A DNA stretch of 64,000 nucleotides from Arthonia radiata (lineage: Eukaryota; Ascomycota; Arthoniomycetes; Arthoniales; Arthoniaceae). A program made the translations under genes and the position numbers. The notes beneath the pieces are model-generated. The model made no database searches. It saw only the letters and a program-made list of their open reading frames with translations, and was not told where the DNA came from. Of the stretch, positions 22,604 through 31,816 are shown piece after piece. The stretch spans positions 992,001 through 1,056,000 of the forward strand of contig PSQN01000006.1 of NCBI GenBank assembly GCA_002989075.1, written 5' to 3'. Position 1 is the first letter of the stretch. Each line of letters begins with the position of its first letter.

Positions 22604-23524
22604 TTAGCGAAGGTCTGGTGGTCTCCACAGGTGCCCATCACGCAAATCGTATACAATGTCTTCGGGCCCTGAACGATGACCTCTGAATCCTCCGTCTCTA
22701 AGATACGTGTAGAAGCTGCTAGCGTTCATGTGGGTAATCTTACCCCTCATCGACTCGTTCTCACCAGTTCGCTGAAATTCCTGGCCCAGGAGCAGTAACG
22801 TACTCCACCCAGCGCTGCGTGCCATTAAGTTTATGCGAGGATCTCGAGATATGAACAGCAAGTCTATAATGGCTGAGAGGCTTCCTTGACCGCTAAGAAT
22901 TTTGTCCCGTAGTGCTGCAAGACTGAGGTAAGTCTTGTGAAAGAATCGCGCACTTTCCTTGGGGGTGAGGCTTTCTTCGGTTCCTGTGTAGCTCAAAAAG
23001 TCGATGTCGTGATAGACGGATTGGGTCGCAACGCGAGGTGGCTGTGCAATTCCAAGGCTCGCCCCTCTCAGCAATCCCGTGTCAGTTATACGTTGGCTTC
23101 TTCGAAGCTGGTAACCGGTGATAGCCGCTTGCCATGAAGTCTCCGCGACAGTGTAGGGATCCTGTGACTTGATTTTTTGTATCCAAGCGAGGAATTCCTG
23201 CGTACCTGGAATCAGGTCCAGATCTGGTGAGCCTCTCTGAGTGTAGCCGACAATCTCACGAAACAGAGGACCAGTAGATCTGTCGTCGATGCCAAGCTCA
23301 TTAATCAGACCTGCCATCACTCCCTGCCAGTACTCTTGGCTCGCGATGTAGCGAGGCAACTTGCCCGATACTTCATTGAGATACTGGCAGAATATTTCAT
23401 AGTCGTCTGGAACGCTGTTGGGAAAGCTGCGGTGCATAGCTCTCCAGATTTCGCGCGCCAGGCTTGTGCGAGGATGGGCCAGAGATCTCCTTCCACAGAA
23501 CAGTGTCACAAGCATCCGAGCCAT
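22604..23524 (-). CDS. Uncharacterised protein, at least 306 aa
   Basis: I do not recognise this protein. The first ATG in the long frame is at 23524 (MARMLVTLFCGRRSLAHPRTS), giving 306 aa. The frame itself stays open upstream to 23650 with no better start. The sequence is mixed alpha in character (EIWRAMHRSFPNSVPDDYEIFCQYLNE, SGWSTLLLLGQEF) and ends GHLWRPPDLR. There is no membrane segment or signal. The gene may be longer. A plausible upstream exon runs 24066-23923 (MTAFRSLLIPALYRW...) and ends at a strong GTGAGTATAC donor. After a 52 bp intron, a second open stretch runs from 23870 for 38 codons. I could not place the remaining splice with confidence. Confidence 0.6.
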   Translation of the reverse strand: MARMLVTLFCGRRSLAHPRTSLAREIWRAMHRSFPNSVPDDYEIFCQYLNEVSGKLPRYIASQEYWQGVMAGLINELGIDDRSTGPLFREIVGYTQRGSPDLDLIPGTQEFLAWIQKIKSQDPYTVAETSWQAAITGYQLRRSQRITDTGLLRGASLGIAQPPRVATQSVYHDIDFLSYTGTEESLTPKESARFFHKTYLSLAALRDKILSGQGSLSAIIDLLFISRDPRINLMARSAGWSTLLLLGQEFQRTGENESMRGKITHMNASSFYTYLRDGGFRGHRSGPEDIVYDLRDGHLWRPPDLR

Positions 23525-24398
23525 GGCTGGAGGTGAGTAGGTACTGTCGCCAGCTGCTTTGACTACTGTGATGAAACAGCTGGAAAGCAGATTGCATTGG
23601 ATTGCGCAGAGCTGGTTAGCGATGGCGTGAGATGTAGTGCATCCCCGCACATTCCACGCAGTATGCTACATTTACCCTCTCACACAGCCTACACTTGATA
23701 TTTGAATAGCAATCTTTGAGTTCCAGTACACCAGGATATGGCGAGCATCGTCACGTCAAGAAGGGAGACTCTGCGTGACCCTCGCCATGTGAGAAGGTAT
23801 TGATTGCAACGCGGACGGAAATGTGGTCCGTGCACGGCGTCTCATCCAAAAGTGGAATGAGGCCCGTTGCCTAGGTTACACAAAGCTGAGGTGGGGCCCT
23901 GCACGAGGCTTTGTATACTCACGTAGTCGAATACGGATTTGTAGCCACTATAACCTGCCAATTTCTCCCCGAGGTCCTCAGCCCACAAAGCTAAGTAGTC
24001 CCTGGACCAGATCGCTTGGGACCAGCGGTACAGCGCGGGAATGAGAAGACTTCTGAAAGCTGTCATAACAACAGCGGTCAACTTGATTTGTCAAAATTGC
24101 GATTGTCAACAGAGACAAGTGTCGGCAACGACCGGCAGAGTATACTACGATCGATCTAACACTATCAATACCGCGGTAGGCAGTGCATCTTTTGTCTCGA
24201 GCGCAAAGCTATTAGTAGTGCAGTCCGAAGCAAGTCCTTGACAGGTAACATTCAGCGTGTAGTATAATCAATGAGAGTAATGACATATCTATACAACAAT
24301 TTCAAACACAGGTAAAACCCAGAACTAAAGTTACAATCTGGCAGCACCTAGAATAGAGCACAAGCTGGACCAGTCTTCTCACCCCTGTTATGCCGTAC
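23525..24398. other. Region upstream of the 306 aa gene, possible extra exons
   Basis: Contains the possible minus-strand exons 24066-23923 and 23870 to about 23755 described with the 306 aa gene. The rest, 24067-24398, should be promoter of that gene and 3' UTR of the secreted protein gene. No RNA gene seen. Confidence 0.35.
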
Positions 24399-24787
24399 CT
24401 AGCAATGGAATGCGTTGGAGCTGATGGCCTTTCCCCAGTCATGGTCGACGTTGTGGCAGGACCCCACATCATTTGCCGGCCCGCAACGCGCAGTACTTCC
24501 TGCACAGTAGTCCCCATAGAACGACCTGAGGATTTGTGCTCCCCCTGTTCCGTCACCATGTTTTATGATCTTGAAAGATTTAAAGTTGGGCATACCTGAC
24601 TGTCGTTAGCATGACATATCTCTTGGATCTGATCCAACTTACTAGTCGAGCAGGTGTTGTCCGCGATGTGCCAGTCATTGAGAAAACCTTCATTGCAATC
24701 CAGCTCGCTGTAAAGATCGAGGGTCGCAGCACTGCATGTGGATAGAACGGCTGCCAAGATGGCGAGTGTTGCTGGACCAAGCAACAT
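24399..24787 (-). CDS. Small secreted cysteine-rich protein, 113 aa, 2 exons (effector-like)
   Basis: Exon 1 is 24787-24643 and exon 2 is 24595-24399. The 47 bp intron has ideal signals (donor GTAAGT, branch point GCTAAC, acceptor TCAG). The unspliced frame would stop sooner with another C-terminus. The product starts with a clear signal peptide (LLGPATLAILAAVLSTCSA) and a mature part of about 93 residues with six cysteines, an even number that fits three disulfides. No known domain is recognised. Size, secretion and cysteine content match candidate effectors or other apoplastic small secreted proteins of plant-associated fungi, but this is an inference. It is the last intact gene before the transposon block, about 3.9 kb away. 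Confidence 0.75.
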
Positions 24788-26711
24788 GGCGAAGACTTGG
24801 CTGGGTGAAAGGCTATTGGTGTCTTGGTAAATCGACTAAGGATTCTTTTGGGAGCTTCAGGTGTAATGACAGAGCGGGAAAAGTATGTTGGACGTTGATC
24901 GTTGAGACAACCCTGACTGCCCAAATGGGATTGATAGAGGGGTATAAAATGAAGCTTCGAAGGTCAGAGTAGCACACACGGGGGGTATAAGAACACAATG
25001 TGCACTCGTCGACGATTCGAGGTCGCGCAAGTTCTTTAGCCTGTCGAGGCATAATAGCCCGCATCCCAACCAAGAACAACCTTTGAAACCAGAGCTGACG
25101 GTGCACAGTCGGTTGAAGGTGTTTCTGGTCGGATCCTGCTCTGTGCAGCGCAGCCATCAACCAATATAAGTCGTGGATTTCCAGCCGCTTTTACGTCGTC
25201 GGTAACGATACGGTATGGACCTTGGTCGTTAAGCTTTCCGTGGTAATTAATTGGTCGGTCTGGTAGAGGTCTAACAGGGACGTGATCATCGTTCGCAGCC
25301 CACTCTGGTTTCAGTTTTACCGTACAGCTGCTTACATGACCGCATGGGTGGATAGCGACCTCTGCCGTCTCCGTTCGGCAAGTCAGTCGAATGATGGACT
25401 ATGTCAACAACAAGGTTTGAGGGAACCTTGATCTCCAGAAAGTCTGTGCGGAGTCTGTGCGGAGTCTATGTGGAGCTGCTATGTACATGGATAGTATCGA
25501 GCTGAAGGTACGACACCCGCGTACTGTCGTTGCGATCGTCAGTGTCTCAACATTCATATTTGCCGATTACCTCTGCAGATGTGCTATACACCCGTTGTGC
25601 AATGAAGCCGTAGTACGTGCGTAGGTTCGCAGGTGCGGCAGCGGATTACTATGTTAAGCAATTCTTAGCAGATACGGGGAACCGGCATGTTGGATGAATT
25701 CCATGGAGACCCAAAGTTTGTGGGCAGCGCTCTGTTTCATCGAACTCTGTAACAAGTCCGTAGACAATAACGGCATGTGATACTGCCCATGTTCACAAGA
25801 AGTTGCCAATCCTTACTTCGCTTTTTGCAGTAACGCATAAGTACAACATTACGTAGGTCCGAGATTATTCTACGGGTATTTTTTATGGGCAGGCAGGATC
25901 AGATGGCCATGCCAAGACACAGGATGCCTGGTGCAGAAATGCCTGATTAGGCAAATACTCAAGTCACGCAAGGGACACGTCTATATATTTCGCCTCTATC
26001 CAACATTCCTAACGTGTGAATTGAGATGTGATAAAAGCTATATACCTTATCAGTATTCGGCTTTGGACCGCCTGGAATCATATGCGTGGGGAGAAGGTCA
26101 TGGTACTTGGATTGTGCCGGTTCAGTGAAGATGGAACCAAGTCGAAGGACACATGATATAATATTCACGTGGGATTTGGTATTCACCTAATCCCGCTACC
26201 AGATATGATCGGTATCTACACCTACCGATAACTAGCTAGATGTGGTCGTCGGTACGGCAAGAGGCCGAAATCCATGGCTACCGGACTATTCCGACAGCGG
26301 TTGTGTAAACATCTCGACGATCTTTCTAGATGATCCTATTATGCAGATACACATATATTGCGCGCTGAAGAGATGCAGCGAACACTTGCGGCTTGAGCAC
26401 GACCTCCTGGGCCCCAAGAGGCACGAACGAACACACTCGGGTATACTGCTCGATCAGCAATGCACAACAGGGCGTGGAGCCGAGGCCTTCGCTCATTTGT
26501 CTCTTTTTGGAGCTCCTCGTACTTCGCACCCTTCCGAGTATTGGTCCGTCATGACGCGTTTACTGCGCCTGGCGTATTGACTGTCAACAGCTGTCCTCGA
26601 TGTTCGTTGATCAAAAGGCGACGAACTTTCAAGCTCCGGCAAACCTTCATAGACACTGCCTTTTAGGAATTTTTTAACCATCTGATTGTACAAAGCTGCA
26701 AATCCATCGCA
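24788..26711. other. Intergenic, no gene recognised
   Basis: About 1.9 kb. Frames are short and non-homologous, for example plus 26242-26580 and minus 26693-26493. A tandem duplication of a 12 bp unit (gagtctgtgcgg) is visible near 25446-25469. No tRNA and no LTR piece recognised. Confidence 0.4.
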
Positions 26712-27316
26712 ATGAAGAAAACACCAAAGGTATCACTTCAACTGAACAAGCCATACTTCGGACTTGTATTCAGTAACAAGGTCAAAGTCGGTGCGCAAGT
26801 CAAAATTCACGCGTCAAGCCTTGGATGTTACTGATACCGAGCAGATATTGAATGCGATCCAAGCGACGAAGAACTAGCCAAAGAGCTAAGGAAGTATCTT
26901 GAGAGCGACCTGATGGCCGGATGGGCGCACCACGAACCCACCGATGTCACCAAGACATCATGTACACTTCACTTCTCAACACCCAACAACGATCTGTTGA
27001 AAAAGGGTGGAGCCTTTGATTTGGCGACGCATGCGGGGGCATGGCAGCTCGTGGAAAAGAAAGGGCCGAATTGGCTGGGCCTTCATTCTGGCTACGCCAT
27101 TGAGGCCATCAATCCAGGTCAGCTTGCCAAGTACCCTGTTCAGCGCTCACGGAACAAGTAGGCAAGGCGCGTATGCAGCTCGGCACGGCCATGTAGAAGT
27201 ACATCATGTGGGACATGTTCACCCTTCCTGCGGACTACAGACGATCCACAACTGGATTGATTCACATGATCCGGAGTGGCTTCGCTCCCATGCTGAAGAG
27301 CTCGTTGAAAAGCTGA
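26712..27316 (+). pseudogene. Degraded protein gene of unknown family
   Basis: A protein-like frame starts at the ATG at 26712 (MKKTPKVSLQLNKPYFG), meets a TGA at 26832-26834, then continues in the same frame through ECDPSDEELAKELRKYLESD and WLGLHSGYAIEAINPGQL to about 27125. From there the sense-like sequence moves to another frame (ALTEQVGKARMQLGTAM). It meets a TAG at 27194-27196 and ends KYIMWDMFTLPADYRRST...LKSSLKS at the TGA at 27314-27316. One stop, one frameshift and another stop make a pseudogene the simplest reading. The first TGA alone could sit in a 72 bp intron (26772-26843, GTAACA to GAGCAG, branch point ACTGAT), which would keep frame. The later TAG has no such escape. I do not recognise the family. 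Confidence 0.5.
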
Positions 27317-28238
27317 TTACGCGATCAACACCTCAAAGGCTGTCAAGCGTAGCAATGGCAGTGCATCTTGACCCTTATGCCATAGGAACAGTTTTCCCAG
27401 GCACACAGCCTGTATTGAGTTTTGACTTCCATGTATTTTCACTGCTCTGCCGTTCGGTCGACCTGGTGTCTTGGTCAAATATGGCCGAAGACAAACAGTA
27501 ATCAAGGAATGATCTTATCGAATCGCGCCGTCTAAGTATTTGCCTGTCTTGGCTCCCTACAAGCTCGGCATCGTTAGTGGCGTTAGCAACTGACATTCAT
27601 CAGAATCAAGCCGGCACAACGAAGGAAGCTTTCAGGCTTGCTCAGAGGAAGTCTAGTCTCGTCAGAACATGTCACGCTCAACGACTAGTCGTGGCACGCG
27701 ACGAATCCATGCTGTGCGCAAGTACACGTTCAAGTCACACAATCGATGTATTGCCACAGGACCACAGGCCAGTTTCCAAACTTCACCTCTATGACATACG
27801 CTACCGTAGGCACCAATGCAACAACTTCAGCGGGGCACCGAGACTCCACGCCGACACGATCGGACCAGTATTTGAAGTCAGCAAGACGGAAGCCGAGAGC
27901 TGGATGAATTAAGTGTCTAAGGAGCTGCGAGGGTGAGGCATTGGTGCGGCTGAACAGTCCTTTGCAGACGCCCAGTGGCGCATCACGGGCACGTCCGCCT
28001 TGCATTCAACATGATCCGGCATCTGAGCGATCCGCAGCAGAAATCCCGTGATGTCTCTGCAATGAGGCAAAGATTGTCATCTTCCGGGTTCAGAGAACAG
28101 TTGAGGAGTTGCCTAGAGTTCAGACGAGCGCTCACACTCTAGCGCAATTAACGAGCTTGATGGGCGGTTGGAGCTTCATAGGCACCATCACGAACGGTAG
28201 TAATGTACACCTCCGTGTTCTGTGTCGGGAATGGTCCG
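27317..28238. other. Intergenic, no gene recognised
   Basis: Last GC-balanced stretch before the transposon block. It holds a plus frame at 27577-27912 (non-ATG start) and a minus frame at 28005-27730 (91 codons), neither of a recognised family. Confidence 0.4.
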
Positions 28239-28346
28239 GTAAGCAATATGGTAGGTAACCTTACCATGGTAAATAGTAAATATGGTAAGGGCTCCTGGAG
28301 GCCGTAGTTACTATGCACGGCCTCTAGCCCTACCACGCTTACCATA
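28239..28346. repeat. Palindromic stretch, possible MITE remnant or stem-loop
   Basis: The imperfect inverted repeat 28281-28346 starts tatggtaag and ends cttaccata; its inner arms are ggaggccgt and acggcctct. Just upstream are further copies of the ggtaa/ttacc motif (28239-28273), including the small palindrome taccatggta. It lies between the gene arm and the retrotransposon block. No flanking duplication could be assigned. Confidence 0.45.
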
Positions 28347-28703
28347 CACTAGCCAGATTAGGTAGGATTAGGTGGCGGTATTGTTGTTTTGATAGATGCG
28401 CGGCAGAGGGTGAGAGGAAACGCGGCACCTCGGGGGTTACGCCTCGGCTCACACTCAGAGAAGCTGAACGCCCACACCACGTGCACGGACCATCCCTAAT
28501 CAGGTAATAATTTTAATGTATGTTTAATACATTAATTGTATAAACATATATTAGACATATAGTTATGCCCGTTGCTTAGCGTTAACTCCCGTAAGGGTCC
28601 TCCCTCTCTTTAGGGGGCCGCTCCTGCTAAAGCTGCGCGGGAGTTTCTCCGCCTTCGCTCGAGGACGAGAAAGGAATAATGGTATTAGGGGAGGATATAG
28701 TAG
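28347..28703. other. Junction between gene arm and transposon block
   Basis: The base composition changes here. A GC-rich piece (28384-28490) is followed by an AT-rich piece, then a GC-rich hairpin-prone piece (arms aactcccg 28584-28591 and cgggagtt 28638-28645), then the first copia LTR. No gene. Confidence 0.4.
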
Positions 28704-28902
28704 TGTCGGAAATCTGCGTCCATGTTTCCTGGGTGCAGTCTCAACTTTTATGACACGTCTTGTTGGTGCTACACAAGCTACATAGTGTTAGGATGTTCGA
28801 TAGCCGGAGTCTTGGCTCGACCTTGTGTTAAGCACCGGACGTCTTCTAGATTAGGAAGAATACACGCAATTCTATAATACTGGCATCAGCAGTGTTCTAA
28901 CA
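28704..28902 (+). repeat. Copia A 5' LTR, 199 bp
   Basis: Begins TGTCGGAAATC and ends TCTAACA. The same 199 bp recurs at 55830-56028 with only transitions between the copies. It is directly followed by a primer-binding-like sequence. Confidence 0.85.
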
Positions 28903-28914
28903 GGTTATAAGCCC
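28903..28914 (+). promoter_or_regulatory. Copia A primer-binding site, half-tRNA-iMet type
   Basis: ggttataagccc directly follows the LTR. With one RIP-type change (TG to TA) it reads ggttatgagccc, the complement of the anticodon arm of initiator tRNA-Met, which copia-type elements are known to use as a half-tRNA primer. The same site is present at 56029-56040. Confidence 0.55.
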
Positions 28915-30549
28915 GAATCGCGTATCTATGGCATTAATGTAATTGTATAGTTATTATTTAGTTATTAGTACAAGATTCTACTAAGAATTAAGCAGTTAAC
29001 TGCTTATTAAAGTTATAAGCAAACTAGAGTATTTCTGCACTAAGTTTAGTAACGTAAACAACGATACCGACGTATTGTCTGCCCGCACTTGTCGATATTG
29101 GTTTAAGGCTTTGCGCAGTACTACTGCAAGGTTTAGCGTATTGAAAGAGCTTAGATTTATTACAAACAGACAAGAATTAGTTATATAGTAAAGTTTAGGA
29201 GGTTGAGTAGTAATAGTAGCCGTTGACTAGTTACTACGATAGTAGACCTCAAGCAGAACATTAAGTTTAAGCATCTTATAAGCTTAGAGAACTACGTAGA
29301 CTAGGAGAGTAATATTAAGAACTTGCTTAAAGCAATAAGTCTCTAGAAGTTTGTCGTCTAGATTAGTTTAGAAGCTCGTATCGTACGCCCTTTAGACCCT
29401 TATTAAGAAATAACTCTTACTGAGTTTAGAGCTTAAATAGAACTATAAGAGGATTAAAATATAAAGGAAGCGAAGGCGTCGCTTTATATACTTAATAACA
29501 TTACAATTAAAATTAAAAGGATTTTAAACAACAATAAGTATAAGTATATAAGCGATAAGTAGAAATATCTTAAGAGATATAAGAAGATAGGCTATATTGA
29601 GACGTACGACGTCGTATATTAGTTTTTAACGCTACTAGCAAGTAAGTATAAGGATATAAAGGACTACTATATTAAGTTTAAGACCTAAATAAACTATCTT
29701 AACGAACTTACTATACTAGACGCATAGAAGTATTTAAGTAACTAAATAAAGGTTATTATATTTCTATAGAGCATATTAAACGTTAAAGACTTTAATTAGT
29801 AGGCGTTATATAAGTAAAGTAAGTATTAAGCTTTACTAGATTTTTTAACTGTTAAGTTAAGTAGACTATTTAAAGAAGTAATAAAAGAGCAGCGAATTAT
29901 TAAGTTAAAGAGATTCTACGGTACTACAGACGCTATAAGCCTAGCTATTAATAACAATAACAATACTAAGAGTAAGTACTTAGTATGCAGCAATTACTAT
30001 TATTAGGAATCTAACTGTTTCTACGCTTATCTAGAGAAGGCTCTAGAGAACTAGAAGCCTACTAGGTAAGTTAGAAAGTTTAGAGGTACTAATCTTACAA
30101 AAGGTAATATCTTTAAGAAAGAAGACGGTTCTAGGAGAAGTAGCCTGAGTAGAGGTACTAAGAGCAATAACCGTCGTAGTAATAATACTAAGGTAGTAGC
30201 TACGTATCTTACTACTAGCTTAACTACTCAGATATTAGCTAACTAGCTAGCCAACTTAGACGCCTTAGACTATATATACAACGACTTAAGAATATTTAAA
30301 AATGTTAAGAATTGCTTAGTTACGGTATATACTATAAAGAGTACTATATAGGTAACTAAGCGTAGTTAAGTTAATATTAGGGCGTATAAGTCTAATAGTA
30401 ACGTTATTACCCTATAGCTATACAATATACTATACCTTCTAAGCCTGTTTATTAATCTCCTGTTAAGTTATAAAATAGCTGAATATAGCCTAAGTATGCA
30501 TACTACAGAGAATCGAGTTGTTTATACTAGTATAACAGATAAGGTAGTC
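28903..30549 (+). pseudogene. Copia A gag and start of pol, RIP-inactivated
   Basis: Gag-like region with dense stop codons. A CCHC-like remnant (LVCSN...ESNCFYAY) lies near 29980-30030. Parallel sequence in Copia B (56029-57675) aligns along its whole length and differs mostly by C/T and G/A. Interrupted at 30549 by Gypsy1. Confidence 0.7.
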
Positions 30550-31021
30550 TGTAACGCCGGTCGCTGGGAGGACCGAACTAAGGCTCACTTGCCTTGTGTG
30601 CTTGTCGACCTTGGTAGTGGGTGTCTTGTGTGCTAGAGACTAAAAGACAGAAGAGACGAGACAGATTACAGAGAGTAAGAGGGGCTTAACTAAAGTAGAC
30701 AGAAGGTGAAGTACGTTACTTAAATATAGTTAAGGAACTTATATTTAAATGTTAAGTTAATAGACTAAAGTCTATTCTAAGGTTAGCTATTAGTCTAGCT
30801 ATATAATCTAAGGTATATAAGGAAGTTCCTCTATATCCGTTAATCTCGATAATGCCTATATCGGGTTTATAAGGAACGTAGGCTCTTATAGCCGTCTTAT
30901 TTAATAATGCCTATAGCGGGTTTATAGGCTTAGTCGGGAATAATACTGGTAGGGCTAAGATAACTAGCGGTGGTTAATATTTAGATGCACGCTAGGCCGT
31001 CTAAGGCTAGTACTTGTAATA
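30550..31021 (-). repeat. Gypsy1 3' LTR, 472 bp
   Basis: Begins TGTAACGCCGG and ends GTAATA (CA changed to TA) on the plus strand. It differs from the 37421-37892 partner essentially by transitions. Confidence 0.9.
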
Positions 31022-31126
31022 CAATTCCCCCTCTTCTAGTTAAATTGTCCTTAATTGACCCTTAGCCTTTTAAACACCTATAAGTTGCGTTTCGTCCCTC
31101 CTTTTATAACTAATCTGTAAGTCGCT

Positions 31127-31816
31127 ATGCCTCGCATAAAGTCCGTTGCTGCGGGTCCTAATAAAAAGTACAGCTAATACCTGTTAATTGAAGCCTGCGG
31201 TATCGAAATGCCTTCTTGTTTCAGATGTGTGTCGACTAAGGAAAGGTGTGTAGTTTAGTTTAGAAAGGCGACGTGTTTAGTGTGTACTCGAGATAAAAAG
31301 AGTTGTAATTTACGGATATTAATAGTAAATAATATGCTCTATTGTTATCTTTCTGTAATATCTAGAACTAACTTAGTTGTAGCGCGTTCGGTTTATTCTC
31401 AATATTCCTCTTAGTTAACTACCCTTCAGCGTACGAAACGTTAGTTACGCGCGTTAAAGTCTCAGACAGCGGCGTTGATTGCGGCTATGCAGCGTAACCG
31501 ATCTAAGGTTTAAAAGTTAAAAGAGGAGGTTAAAAAGACTTGTACGCGGGTAGCAGCAAAGTTAGCTTAAAATAAGTTGTTGGAGCAAGAGAAGTTTGCT
31601 ACGTCGATAGCTAGTAATAATATATTTAAATGTCCGAGCGGGTTGTTCATTAACTTTCAAAGTAACCCCTATCTAGAGTTAGGTAGTAGTCCTATAACGT
31701 AGTAGGCTGGTTCGTTTGTAGGTAACCTAGGTACCAGCGAGGCGCACTAGATAGTAAATTAGAGTGTTAGTACTGCTATAACCGATTAATATTCTAATTC
31801 TAATATTGTTAAATAG
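31127..31816 (+). pseudogene. Antisense ORF in Gypsy1 encoding a Zn(II)2Cys6-like protein
   Basis: A 690 nt frame on the strand opposite to gag-pol, between the end of pol and the 3' LTR. It starts ATG at 31127 (MPRIKSVAAGPNKKYS) and ends TAG at 31816, with scattered TAG/TAA codons that mostly fit CAG or CAA. Near residues 30-60 six cysteines are spaced C-x2-C-x6-C-x8-C-x2-C-x6-C, the fungal binuclear zinc-cluster pattern. A basic, Leu/Lys-rich helical stretch follows (LRALKSQTAALIAAMQRNR, then KLKEEVKKTCTRVAAKLA), as in the linker and dimerisation region of such regulators. The same frame with the same 690 nt length is present in Gypsy2. Transcription and function are unknown. Confidence 0.65.

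Noticed and set aside
26242-26693. Overlapping plus and minus frames of about 60-110 codons
   Set aside because: The plus frame lacks an ATG start and none shows a family motif or splice-supported continuation.
27577-28005. Plus frame 27577-27912 and minus frame 28005-27730
   Set aside because: The plus frame has no ATG start. The minus frame begins with ATG but is short and unrecognised, so neither is supported as a gene.
28584-28645. GC-rich hairpin considered as an RNA gene
   Set aside because: Arms are only 8 bp and no tRNA, snRNA or rRNA features are visible.
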